A stretch of DNA of 64,000 bases from Martelella lutilitoris (GTDB lineage Bacteria > Pseudomonadota > Alphaproteobacteria > Rhizobiales > Rhizobiaceae), in contig NZ_VCLB01000005.1 of the NCBI RefSeq assembly GCF_005924265.1, forward strand, positions 248,001-312,000, given 5' to 3'. The translations under genes and the position numbers were made by a program. Below are positions 40,606 through 48,338 of the stretch, piece after piece; within the stretch, counting starts at the first letter, position 1; the number at the start of each line of letters is the position of its first letter. The notes beneath the pieces are model-generated. The model was not told the origin of the DNA, made no database searches, and worked only from the letters and a program-made list of their open reading frames with translations.

Positions 40606-41700
40606 ATGATGACTACGAGTGTTTCAATCAAGGATCTGTCGCTCTCCTTCGGCGCCGTCGACGTGCTGAAGAATCTCGATTTGGACATTCAGGACGGCGA
40701 GTTTCTCGTGCTGCTCGGCTCGTCGGGCTGCGGCAAGTCGACGCTTCTGAACTGCATCGCCGGCCTTCTCGATGTTTCCGCCGGCCAGATCTTCATCAAG
40801 GACAGGAATGTCACCTGGCTTGAACCGAAGGATCGCGGCATCGGCATGGTGTTCCAGTCCTATGCGCTCTATCCGCAGATGACGGTCGAGAAGAACCTCT
40901 CCTTCGGCCTTCAGGTGGCGAAAATCCCGAAAGCGGAGATCGACAAGCGCGTCAAACGGGCCTCCGAAATCCTGCAGATCGAACCGCTTTTGAAACGCAA
41001 GCCTGCGGAGCTTTCCGGCGGCCAGCGCCAGCGCGTCGCCATCGGCCGCGCGCTGGTGCGCGATGTTGACGTGTTCCTGTTCGACGAGCCGCTCTCCAAC
41101 CTCGACGCCAAGCTCCGCTCCGAACTGCGTGTCGAGATCAAGCGGCTGCACCAGTCGCTTGAAAACACGATGATCTATGTGACCCATGACCAGATCGAGG
41201 CGATGACGCTTGCCGACCGGATCGCGATCATGCGCGGCGGCGTCATCCAGCAGCTCGACGAGCCGACGACGATCTACAATCGCCCGGTCAACCGCTATGT
41301 CGCGGGTTTCATCGGTTCGCCCTCGATGAATTTCCTCGACGGGGAGCTGGCTATTAAGGACGGGAAGACCATTTTCCGCTCGAACGGCATCGACTTCGGC
41401 CTCGACGGCTATGAAGGCAACGGGCCGCTGCCGGCCTCCGGCAAGGTCATTCTCGGCGTCCGGCCGGAACATGTGATGGTCGACGACGAAATTCACCAGG
41501 ACCAGGAGGTCCATGAGGCCGTGGTCGATCTCGAGGAGCCGATGGGCGCGGACAATCTGTTGTGGCTGAAACATGCCGGCCACCTGTTCACCGTGCGCGT
41601 CGGCGGCAACAAGCGCTACAAGCCGGGGCAGCGGATCAGGCTCGCCTTCGCCATGGAACTGGCATCGCTGTTCGATGCGGAAACGGAGCTCAGGCTCTAG
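40606..41700 (+). CDS. Sugar ABC transporter ATPase (MalK/UgpC type)
   Basis: 364 aa. Walker A GSSGCGKSTLLNCIAG (about residues 39-46), Q-loop VFQSYALYPQMTV, signature LSGGQRQRVAIGRAL, Walker B DVFLFDEPLSNLD and H-loop YVTHDQIEAMTLADRIA are complete. The C-terminal TOBE/OB domain, with GVRPEHVMVDDE, is the regulatory part of MalK-type proteins. It is the only ATPase gene in the operon. ATG 40606 begins directly after the permease stop; ATG 40609 is equally possible. Confidence 0.95.
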   Translation: MMTTSVSIKDLSLSFGAVDVLKNLDLDIQDGEFLVLLGSSGCGKSTLLNCIAGLLDVSAGQIFIKDRNVTWLEPKDRGIGMVFQSYALYPQMTVEKNLSFGLQVAKIPKAEIDKRVKRASEILQIEPLLKRKPAELSGGQRQRVAIGRALVRDVDVFLFDEPLSNLDAKLRSELRVEIKRLHQSLENTMIYVTHDQIEAMTLADRIAIMRGGVIQQLDEPTTIYNRPVNRYVAGFIGSPSMNFLDGELAIKDGKTIFRSNGIDFGLDGYEGNGPLPASGKVILGVRPEHVMVDDEIHQDQEVHEAVVDLEEPMGADNLLWLKHAGHLFTVRVGGNKRYKPGQRIRLAFAMELASLFDAETELRL

Positions 41701-41860
41701 AGCGCGGTGCGTCCATTCGGACGCATAAAAGACGCTCCAGCCTATTGAATCTACGCATCGTGCTTTCCGAAAACCGATTCCGATTTTCGGGCCGATGCGC
41801 TAGCGCAATTGGAAAGTCGCGGCTTTCCCTTTCGGGCAAACGCGCTAGAATTGCGGGACG
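41701..41860 (-). repeat. Intergenic hairpin repeat, copy 2 (inverted)
   Basis: Lies between the ATPase and isomerase genes inside the sugar operon. GTGCGTCC-ATTC-GGACGCAT (41708-41727) is the reverse form of the second hairpin of copy 1. The following CCTATTGAATCTACGCATCG matches the linker of copy 1 in reverse, and the degenerate large hairpin ends at GCCGATGCGC near 41800. A further hairpin with GCTAGCGC/GCGCTAG arms continues to about 41850. Confidence 0.75.
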
Positions 41861-41936
41861 GAAACACCTTTGCCGGCGCATGTCTGCGCTGGTCTCAATG
41901 CGGAGTTCGGCAGCACGCAACTGCCGGGAGGATGAA

Positions 41937-42698
41937 ATGACAAAACTCGGATTTCAACTGTATAGCGCGCGCAATTATCAACCCTTTTCGGGCGTGTTCA
42001 GGAAGCTCGCGGCCGCAGGTTATGGCGAGGTCGAAGGCTATGGCGCGCTTTACGACGACCTCGACGAGGCAGGCCTTGACCGGCTCGCCTCCGATCTCGA
42101 GGCAATCGGCCTGTCAATGCCGACCGGCCATTTCGGATTGGCCATGCTGGAAAATAACCCAGACCGCGTTCTGGAGATCGCCTCCAGGCTGAAGATGGAC
42201 AGTGTGTTCTGCCCCTTCCTTTTGCCCGACCAGCGGCCCGACACGGCCGGGGGGTGGAAGGAATTCGGCGCACGGCTGGAAGCGGCCGGAAAACCCTTCC
42301 GCGACGCCGGCCTCGTCTTCGGCTGGCACAACCACAATTTCGAGTTCGAACTTCTGCCCGACGGCACGGCGCCGATGCGTCACATCATGGCCGGCGGCCC
42401 GACGCTTGCCTGGGAGGCCGATATCGCCTGGGTGATCCGCGGCGATGCCGATCCCTATTTCTGGATCGAGCTCTTCAAGGAGCGGATCACCGCCGTCCAT
42501 GTGAAGGATATCGCCGAGGAAGGCGAGAACGAGGACGAGGATGGCTGGGCCGATGTCGGTTACGGCACGGTCGACTGGAAGGGCCTGATGAAGGTGCTGA
42601 AGTCGATGCCGATCAAACATTACATCGTCGAGCATGACAATCCGAACGACATCGACCGGCTGGTCGAGCGTTCGATCGCATCTTTCCAGACCTTCTGA
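41937..42698 (+). CDS. Sugar phosphate isomerase/epimerase family protein (TIM barrel)
   Basis: 253 aa from ATG 41937, behind GGGAGG. An overlapping ATG at 41932 opens only a two-codon frame. This is a xylose-isomerase-like TIM barrel with expected metal-binding residues in FGWHNHNFEF, WEADIAWV, AVHVKDIAEE and YIVEHDNP. Members include inosose dehydratase, hydroxypyruvate isomerase and enzymes acting on 3-keto sugars. The gene sits behind the transporter and ahead of a Gfo/Idh oxidoreductase, suggesting that it processes the imported sugar after or before oxidation. Confidence 0.88.
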   Translation: MTKLGFQLYSARNYQPFSGVFRKLAAAGYGEVEGYGALYDDLDEAGLDRLASDLEAIGLSMPTGHFGLAMLENNPDRVLEIASRLKMDSVFCPFLLPDQRPDTAGGWKEFGARLEAAGKPFRDAGLVFGWHNHNFEFELLPDGTAPMRHIMAGGPTLAWEADIAWVIRGDADPYFWIELFKERITAVHVKDIAEEGENEDEDGWADVGYGTVDWKGLMKVLKSMPIKHYIVEHDNPNDIDRLVERSIASFQTF

Positions 42699-42709
42699 AC
42701 GAGGCAAAC

Positions 42710-43852
42710 ATGACCAAGGAACTGGGTGTCGGCATCCTCGGATGCGGCAATATTTCCGCGACCTATTTTTCGCTCGCGCCGATGTTCAAGGGGCTGAAAG
42801 TGCTGGCCTGCGCCGACATCAACGCTGCCGCGGCCAAGGCGCGGGCGGAGGAATACGGCGTCATCGCGCAAGGCGTCGACGAACTCTTCGCCAATGACGA
42901 GATCGACGTCATCGTCAATCTCACCATTCCGGCGGCGCATTACGAAATGTCGCGGCGCGCGCTGGAAGCCGGCAAGCATGTCTATTCGGAAAAGCCGCTG
43001 GTGCTCTCCGTCGACGAGGGCAAGGAACTCGGACGCCTCGCCGCAAAAAAGGGCCTCGCCGTCGGTTGCGCGCCGGATACGTTTCTCGGCGGCGCCCACC
43101 AGCGCGCCCGCAAATATATCGATGAGGGAAAGGTTGGCCGGATCACCTCCGGCACCTGCCATGTGATGAGCGCGGGCATGGAAATGTGGCATCCGAACCC
43201 GGACTTCTTCTTCCTGCCCGGGGGCGGGCCGGTGCTCGATCTCGGGCCCTACTACATCGCCAACCTCATCAACCTGATCGGACCGGTGAAACAGGTGGCG
43301 GCGCTGACCTCGATGGCGAACGAGACCCGCACCATAACCTCCGAACCGCGCAGGGGCGAAATCATTCCGGTCAAGACGCCGACCAATATCCACGCGCTTC
43401 TGGAATTCGAGAACGGCGCGACGGTCTCGCTTGCGGCAAGCTGGGATGTCTTCGCCCACCGCCATTCCCCCATGGAGCTATACGGAACGGAAGGCTCGCT
43501 CTTCGTGCCCGATCCGAACTTCTTCGGCGGAACGGTGGAGGCGGCCGGGCGCGATGGCAAGATCGGCCAGCTGGATCTCGGCGATCATCCTTTCGCCAAG
43601 CCAAACCAGGATTTCGACAAGGGCGACAAGCGCGGACGGGCGAACTACCGCACCGCCGGGCTTGCCGACATGGCCGTGGCCCTGATCGAGGGGCGGGACG
43701 CGCGATGCTCGCTCGAACGCGCCCTGCATGGCGTTGATGTCATGGCCGCGATCCTGAAATCGGGCGAGTCCGGCGCCTTCGTGCCGCTGTCGACCACCTG
43801 CTCGCAGCCGGCCGCACTCGACGCCGAGGCGGCGGCAGCGCTTCTGCGGTAA
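42710..43852 (+). CDS. Gfo/Idh/MocA family oxidoreductase of the sugar operon
   Basis: 380 aa. NAD-binding loop GVGILGCGNISATYFSLAP, family motif VYSEKPLVLSVDEGKELG and the C-terminal substrate domain with PGGGPVLDLGPYYIANLINLIG. Starts 11 bases after the isomerase with a GAGGC site, so it belongs to the operon. Together with the isomerase it resembles sets that oxidise a glycoside or sugar at one carbon and then isomerise or cleave it. Substrate not determinable from sequence. Confidence 0.9.
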   Translation: MTKELGVGILGCGNISATYFSLAPMFKGLKVLACADINAAAAKARAEEYGVIAQGVDELFANDEIDVIVNLTIPAAHYEMSRRALEAGKHVYSEKPLVLSVDEGKELGRLAAKKGLAVGCAPDTFLGGAHQRARKYIDEGKVGRITSGTCHVMSAGMEMWHPNPDFFFLPGGGPVLDLGPYYIANLINLIGPVKQVAALTSMANETRTITSEPRRGEIIPVKTPTNIHALLEFENGATVSLAASWDVFAHRHSPMELYGTEGSLFVPDPNFFGGTVEAAGRDGKIGQLDLGDHPFAKPNQDFDKGDKRGRANYRTAGLADMAVALIEGRDARCSLERALHGVDVMAAILKSGESGAFVPLSTTCSQPAALDAEAAAALLR

Positions 43853-43872
43853 CAAGGCCCGATGCGTTGCCC

Positions 43873-44901
43873 TCAGGCGGAGCGGCGCTGCGGCGGCGTT
43901 CCGTCCCGGTTGGCGCGGCGCGCGCCTTCCGGCGTCAGGCCGGACCACGCACGGAATGCCCGGTTGAAGGAATTCGGTTCGCTGAAGCCGAGGAGGAAAG
44001 AGATTTCCGCCGCCGGCAGTTTCGTCGTCCTCAGATAGTGCCAGGCAAGGGCCTCGCGCGTCTCCTGCAATATCTCCTGGTAGGAGGAACCTTCCGCTTC
44101 GATCCGCCTCTGCAGCGTGCGCTTGCTCAGCGAGAGCTTGGCCGCCACTGCCTCGATCGATGCGAGCCCGCTTGGCAGGCCTTCCAGCAGGGCGGCCTTC
44201 ACCCGCCTGACGGTGGTCGCTCCTTCCTCCAGAACGGCGAGACGCTCGCGCAGGCCGGGCTCGAACGCTTCCCACAGGCTTTCATTCGAGGTCAGAAAGG
44301 GGCGGACGGCATCGCTTGCGGAGAAGGTCACGGCGTTGCGCGTCGCCGGCTTCATGCGTGCGCCGAGGAAGGCCTCGAAAGGTCCCGCCGGGACAGGCGA
44401 TGCGGTCGTTTCGACCGCGACCGGACTGATCTGTTCGCGCGTGCCCATGCGCGCCAGCGTCACGGCAAAAAGCAGTTCGAACTGGATCATGCTTTGCGGC
44501 GGGCGGAATGGCGCATCAAGCCATGTCATCTCGACGGTCAGACCGTTGTCCGTCTCGGTCAGGTCGAGGCGCATGGGCGCAATCAGCTTCTTGTAGGCCT
44601 TGATGCGGCCGAGCGCCACGCCGAGATTCGGGCTGCACAGGGCGGCGAACAGGGGCGGCGAAAAGGACTCGGCGCGGATGGCGCGACAAAGCCTCAAGGG
44701 AAAGAGCCGGTCGTCCTGCGCGACCGCCTCCCAGAGACGATAGTAGTCCTCAGAGGCGAGCCGGACGCCGGGGTTCCGCAGAAGATCATCGGCAAGTCCG
44801 GCGCGCCTCAGAACGTCAGCGGGAACAAGGCCGAGATCCTTGAGCAGCGGACGCCAGGTGGCGTCAAGCGCATAGCCGGTCGTCATCATTATAGGCTTCA
44901 T
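43873..44901 (-). CDS. AraC family transcriptional regulator (arabinose-binding-domain / OruR type)
   Basis: 342 aa. The N-terminal domain is the AraC arabinose-binding-like type (PF12625 group), with LKDLGLVPADVLRRAGLADDLL and LASEDYYRLWEAVAQ. The C-terminal DNA-binding domain has IEAVAAKLSLSKRTLQRRIEAEG and AAEISFLLGFSEPNSFNRAFRAWSG. ATG 44901 or 44889 may be used. Tail to tail with the sugar operon. Possible targets are the divergent-end SDR or AKR genes, but nothing in the sequence proves this. Confidence 0.88.
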   Translation of the reverse strand: MKPIMMTTGYALDATWRPLLKDLGLVPADVLRRAGLADDLLRNPGVRLASEDYYRLWEAVAQDDRLFPLRLCRAIRAESFSPPLFAALCSPNLGVALGRIKAYKKLIAPMRLDLTETDNGLTVEMTWLDAPFRPPQSMIQFELLFAVTLARMGTREQISPVAVETTASPVPAGPFEAFLGARMKPATRNAVTFSASDAVRPFLTSNESLWEAFEPGLRERLAVLEEGATTVRRVKAALLEGLPSGLASIEAVAAKLSLSKRTLQRRIEAEGSSYQEILQETREALAWHYLRTTKLPAAEISFLLGFSEPNSFNRAFRAWSGLTPEGARRANRDGTPPQRRSA

Positions 44902-44908
44902 CCCTTAT

Positions 44909-44939
44909 GGAGCGCTTCCGCTTTTCCTGGAAACGCTCC
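44909..44939. repeat. Hairpin element between SDR and AraC genes
   Basis: GGAGCGCTTCC (44909-44919) pairs with GGAAACGCTCC (44929-44939) with one mismatch, nine-base loop. No T-run follows on either strand. Similar GGAGCGTTTCC hairpins are frequent in rhizobial intergenic DNA, so this may be another dispersed element, perhaps also protecting the SDR transcript end. Confidence 0.5.
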
Positions 44940-44970
44940 GACCCGTCAATGCATTCTGCATGATCCGGCT

Positions 44971-45795
44971 TCAGTTGCCCATGCCGAATTGCGCCTTGAG
45001 GCCGCCGATGAAGGTCGCGTCATCGCTTGCGGCGCGCCTCTCGAGAATGTCCACCGCATCTTCACCCGCGGCAAAGCGCAGTTGCCGCGTCTTGTCGGTC
45101 GCAGCACGGTAGACCACTTCGGCAATGGATTCGGGCGACGAGCCGTTCTCCATCATCGGACCGATGGCCTCAAGCAGCGTGTTCACCAAGGGCTGGTATT
45201 CTTCCAGCGCCGGATCATTGCTGAAGTCGAGGGAGCGGCCGGAAAAGTCGGTCCTTATGCCGCCCGGTTCCACGATCTTCACGGCAATGCCGAGGGGCTC
45301 CAGCTCGAAATGTAGTGATTCCGACAGGCCTTCCACGGCGAATTTCGTGCCGTGATAGAGCGCACCGAGCGGAAAGGTCATCCGTCCGCCAATGGAGGAG
45401 ATATTGACGATCACGCCACTTTTGCGGACGCGGAAATGCGGCAGCAGCGCCTTCGTGACAGCGATGAGACCCATGACATTGACATCGAACTGCCGGCGGG
45501 CCTTTTCGAGCGGCGTCGCTTCCAGCGGGCCGAAGGCGCCGTAGCCGGCATTGTTGACCAGAACATCGATCGCTCCAAAGGCCGAAATGCCGGCCTCGAC
45601 GGCGCGCTCGATCGAGGCCTGGTCCTCGACGTCGAGACGGGTGACGATCGTGCGGTCGAGCCGCATCAGTTCTTCTTCCTGCTTGGGCGCGCGCATGGTC
45701 GCGACCACGTTCCAGCCTTTGGCCTGGAACAACCGCGCCGCAGCGCGGCCGAGGCCGCTCGACGTGCCGGTGATAAGAACGGTCCTTGTCATCAT
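44971..45795 (-). CDS. Short-chain dehydrogenase/reductase
   Basis: 274 aa from the ATG at 45795 (45792 also possible); the open frame continues upstream to 46074 but that part has no SDR similarity. Classical SDR: TVLITGTSSGLGRAAARLF (cofactor loop TGxxxGxG), DVLVNNAGYGAFGP, catalytic Ser in VNISSIGGRMTFP, and YHGTKFAVEGLSESLHFEL with the YxxxK pair (here Y-H-G-T-K). It is close to SDRs annotated as retinol-dehydrogenase-like or general ketoreductases. Divergent from the aldo/keto reductase. Confidence 0.9.
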   Translation of the reverse strand: MMTRTVLITGTSSGLGRAAARLFQAKGWNVVATMRAPKQEEELMRLDRTIVTRLDVEDQASIERAVEAGISAFGAIDVLVNNAGYGAFGPLEATPLEKARRQFDVNVMGLIAVTKALLPHFRVRKSGVIVNISSIGGRMTFPLGALYHGTKFAVEGLSESLHFELEPLGIAVKIVEPGGIRTDFSGRSLDFSNDPALEEYQPLVNTLLEAIGPMMENGSSPESIAEVVYRAATDKTRQLRFAAGEDAVDILERRAASDDATFIGGLKAQFGMGN

Positions 45796-45950
45796 GATTG
45801 CCTTTCCTGATCTCGACGGGAGATGGCAGGATAGCGGCCGGGGATCGCGACCGCATTGGCGGATGATGCCGTTCTTCAATCCGATCGCGCCAAGCTGCCT
45901 CCCCAATCTCGGCGGGCAAGGACATGGATCATTGCGGGTGAATGGATTAT

Positions 45951-45960
45951 AGTCCGGACT
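45951..45960. promoter_or_regulatory. Palindromic candidate operator in the SDR-AKR divergent region
   Basis: AGTCCGGACT at 45951-45960 is a perfect ten-base palindrome set in AT-rich surroundings (GGATTATAG before it, GGATTTTCTC after it). It lies between the divergent SDR and aldo/keto reductase genes, a sensible place for a TetR- or HxlR-type operator. Confidence 0.4.
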
Positions 45961-46066
45961 GGATTTTCTCAAAGAGCGGGCGGCCTTCTGCCGCGCGCTT
46001 TCTCCCAAGAACGCCTCCTCACGCGAAGGTTCCCTCCCGGAACCGGGGCGCAACGTCGAAATCAGG

Positions 46067-47125
46067 ATGACCATGATGAGCTGGACACCGTCCGAAACGC
46101 GCTATGACACGATGAAATATAACCGCTGCGGCAATTCCGGCCTGAAGCTGCCTGCAATCTCGCTGGGGCTCTGGCACAATTTCGGCGACGACACGCCGCG
46201 CGAGCGCAAGGTCGCGATCTGCCAGACGGCGTTTGACGCGGGCATTACCCATTTTGACCTTGCCAATAATTACGGTCCGCCGGCGGGGACCGCCGAGACG
46301 GCCTTCGGCTCGATCCTGAAGAAGGAGTTCGCCGGCCTGCGCGATGAAATGATCATCTCGTCAAAGGCCGGTTACGGCATGTGGCCGGGACCCTACGGCG
46401 AATGGGGCAGCCGCAAATACATGATCGCCTCTTGCGACCAGAGCCTGAAGCGGCTTGGCCTCGACTATGTCGACATCTTCTATTCGCACCGCTTCGATCC
46501 CGACACGCCGCTTGAGGAAACCATGCTGGCGCTCGACCATATCGTCCGTTCGGGGAGGGCGCTTTACGTGGGTATCTCGTCCTACAATTCGCAGCGCACC
46601 CGCGAGGCCTATGCGATCCTGAAGGAGTTGAAGACCCCCTTCGTCATCCACCAGCCGAGCTATTCGATGATCAACCGCTGGGTCGAGGATGACGGGCTTC
46701 TCGATACGCTGGAGGAACTGGGCCTCGGCTCGATCGTGTTCTCGCCGCTCGCCCAGGGCATGCTGACGTCCAAATATCTGAACGGCATCCCGGAAGACAG
46801 CCGCGCCGCCCAGGGCAAGTCGCTGCAGCAGGCCTTCCTCAAGGACGAGACGATCGCTCATATCCGCTCGCTGAACGCGATTGCCGAGCGGCGCGGCCAG
46901 ACGCTGGCGCAGATGGCGCTCGCCTGGGTGCTGCGCAAGGGCCGGGTGACGACGGCACTGATCGGCGCGAGCCGTCCGGAACAGGTGACCGATTGCGTGG
47001 CAGCCCTCGACAATCCCGATTTCACCGATGCCGAACTGGCCGAGATCGACACCTACGCGCTCGACGCCAATATCAACATCTGGGCGAAATCGGCCGAGCG
47101 CAAAGGCCCCGAACGGAAGAAATAA
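46067..47125 (+). CDS. Aldo/keto reductase, L-glyceraldehyde 3-phosphate reductase type
   Basis: 352 aa; ATG 46067, 46073 or 46076 may be used. TIM-barrel aldo/keto reductase of the YghZ/AKR14 group: the tetrad is represented by HFDLANNYGPPAGTAE (Asp, Tyr), SSKAGYGMWPGPYG (Lys) and DIFYSHRFDPDTP (His). LIGASRPEQVTDCVAAL is the cofactor-binding motif near the C-terminus. E. coli YghZ reduces L-glyceraldehyde 3-phosphate and methylglyoxal. Divergent from the SDR gene, perhaps a common detoxification or sugar-reduction unit. Confidence 0.9.
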   Translation: MTMMSWTPSETRYDTMKYNRCGNSGLKLPAISLGLWHNFGDDTPRERKVAICQTAFDAGITHFDLANNYGPPAGTAETAFGSILKKEFAGLRDEMIISSKAGYGMWPGPYGEWGSRKYMIASCDQSLKRLGLDYVDIFYSHRFDPDTPLEETMLALDHIVRSGRALYVGISSYNSQRTREAYAILKELKTPFVIHQPSYSMINRWVEDDGLLDTLEELGLGSIVFSPLAQGMLTSKYLNGIPEDSRAAQGKSLQQAFLKDETIAHIRSLNAIAERRGQTLAQMALAWVLRKGRVTTALIGASRPEQVTDCVAALDNPDFTDAELAEIDTYALDANINIWAKSAERKGPERKK

Positions 47126-47161
47126 AAACGCCTGCGGGTGGCAGCTACGACACCCGCAGGC
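47123..47161 (-). terminator. Terminator of znuA
   Basis: GCCTGCGGGTG (47130-47140) pairs perfectly with CACCCGCAGGC (47151-47161). On the minus strand the stem is followed by GTTTTTATTTC, so it ends the znuA transcript; on the plus strand there is no T-run, although it may also protect the aldo/keto reductase mRNA. Confidence 0.8.
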
Positions 47162-47210
47162 CACTTCTCCCGGCCATCATGCGCGTGCCCGGGGGAAGTC
47201 TTCATGGCGC

Positions 47211-48242
47211 TTATTCGGCCACAAAGCAGTCGGTCAGATTGCCGGCGAGGTTTTCCAGCAGGACGAAGTAAAGATCCGGCCCGTCTTCAAGGCCGGCCCC
47301 GAGCGGATCGAGCACGCCGGTGCGGGCATCGGTTCCCTCGATCACGGCGTCGATGATCTTTGGCGGGAATTGCGGTTCGGAGAAGACGCAGGCCGCCCCC
47401 AGTTCCGTCAGCTTGTCGTGGATTTCGCGAATGCGCTGGGCGCTCGGCGGCGCTTCCGGATTGACGGTGATCGAACCCGCCGCCTCGACGTCGAAGCGAT
47501 GGCCGAAATAGTGGTAGGCATCGTGGAAGACGACATAGGGTTCTTTCGAAACGCTGTCGATCTGGGCCTGAATGCCGGCCGCCAGATCATCGAGCCTTGC
47601 CTCAAGCTTTTCCGCATTGTCGGCATAGATCGCCGCATTGGCCTGGTCGTTTTCGGCAAGCGTTTGCGCCATTGCGGCCGCGAAGGCCTTCGCGTTGAAG
47701 GGATCAAGCCACATATGCGGGTCGACTTCGCCGTCGTGGTGGTGGTCGGCTTCCGCGTGCTCGTGCTCGGCGTCAGCATGTTCATCGTGATCATGATCAG
47801 CGTGCGCATCATGGTCCTGGTCCGCGTCGTGGTCGTCATGAACATCGCCTTCATGATCGTGGTCATGCGCGTCGAAGGCGCCGCCCGCGCGCGGTTCGAG
47901 CGTCTCGACTCCGGGCGCGTCTTCAAGCTCCACGACCTTGGCATTGCCGCCGAGCGCCTCAAGCGGCTTGTCGAGGAAATGCTCGAGCGCCGGTCCGATC
48001 CAGAACACGACATCGGCCTGCTGCAGCGCCCGCGCCTCTGACGGAGCCATGCTGTAGGTGTGCGGCGAGGCCGCGCCCTTGACCAGAAGCGTCGTCTCGG
48101 TCTCGGTTCCCGCCGTGATCGCCGTTGCCAGGGAATAGAGCGGCTTGATCGACGTGACCACCTTGAGATTGTCATCTGCGACGGCGGCGCCGGCGGCCGA
48201 AACGGCGACCGTTGTCAGGAGAAGCGTACGAAGGGAATTCAT
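47211..48242 (-). CDS. znuA: Zinc ABC transporter, substrate-binding protein
   Basis: 343 aa with a signal peptide ending at about residue 23 (AAGAAVA). It is a cluster A-I metal-binding protein: the zinc ligands are expected at HTYSMAPSEARAL, in VDPHMWLDP, and in VVFHDAYHYFGHRF. Between the first two lies a long His/Asp-rich loop of about 45 residues (from AHDHDHEG to EADHHHDG) typical of zinc rather than manganese binding. Divergent from znuC-znuB-zur across a region with Zur-box-like palindromes. Confidence 0.96.
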   Translation of the reverse strand: MNSLRTLLLTTVAVSAAGAAVADDNLKVVTSIKPLYSLATAITAGTETETTLLVKGAASPHTYSMAPSEARALQQADVVFWIGPALEHFLDKPLEALGGNAKVVELEDAPGVETLEPRAGGAFDAHDHDHEGDVHDDHDADQDHDAHADHDHDEHADAEHEHAEADHHHDGEVDPHMWLDPFNAKAFAAAMAQTLAENDQANAAIYADNAEKLEARLDDLAAGIQAQIDSVSKEPYVVFHDAYHYFGHRFDVEAAGSITVNPEAPPSAQRIREIHDKLTELGAACVFSEPQFPPKIIDAVIEGTDARTGVLDPLGAGLEDGPDLYFVLLENLAGNLTDCFVAE

Positions 48243-48262
48243 CAGGACCTCACTTGCATGGC

Positions 48263-48305
48263 AATGTAATGTTATTACATTAATTGCGTAATGCTATAAC
48301 GTATG
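48263..48305. promoter_or_regulatory. Probable Zur operators between znuA and znuC
   Basis: AATGTAAT-GTT-ATTACATT (48263-48281) is a perfect 8-3-8 palindrome, and GTAATG-CTAT-AACGTA at about 48287-48303 is a weaker second one. Both resemble Fur-family Zur boxes. They lie between the divergent znuA and znuCB-zur transcripts, and zur itself is in the locus. Confidence 0.75.
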
Positions 48306-48338
48306 TCATAGAGCGCCGCAAGACGGAGTTTTCAGAAA

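Noticed and set aside
47028-48041. 337-codon plus-strand open frame opposite znuA, with a hydrophobic V/M-rich stretch
   Set aside because: The hydrophobic stretch is the antisense image of the histidine/aspartate loop of ZnuA, not a membrane protein.
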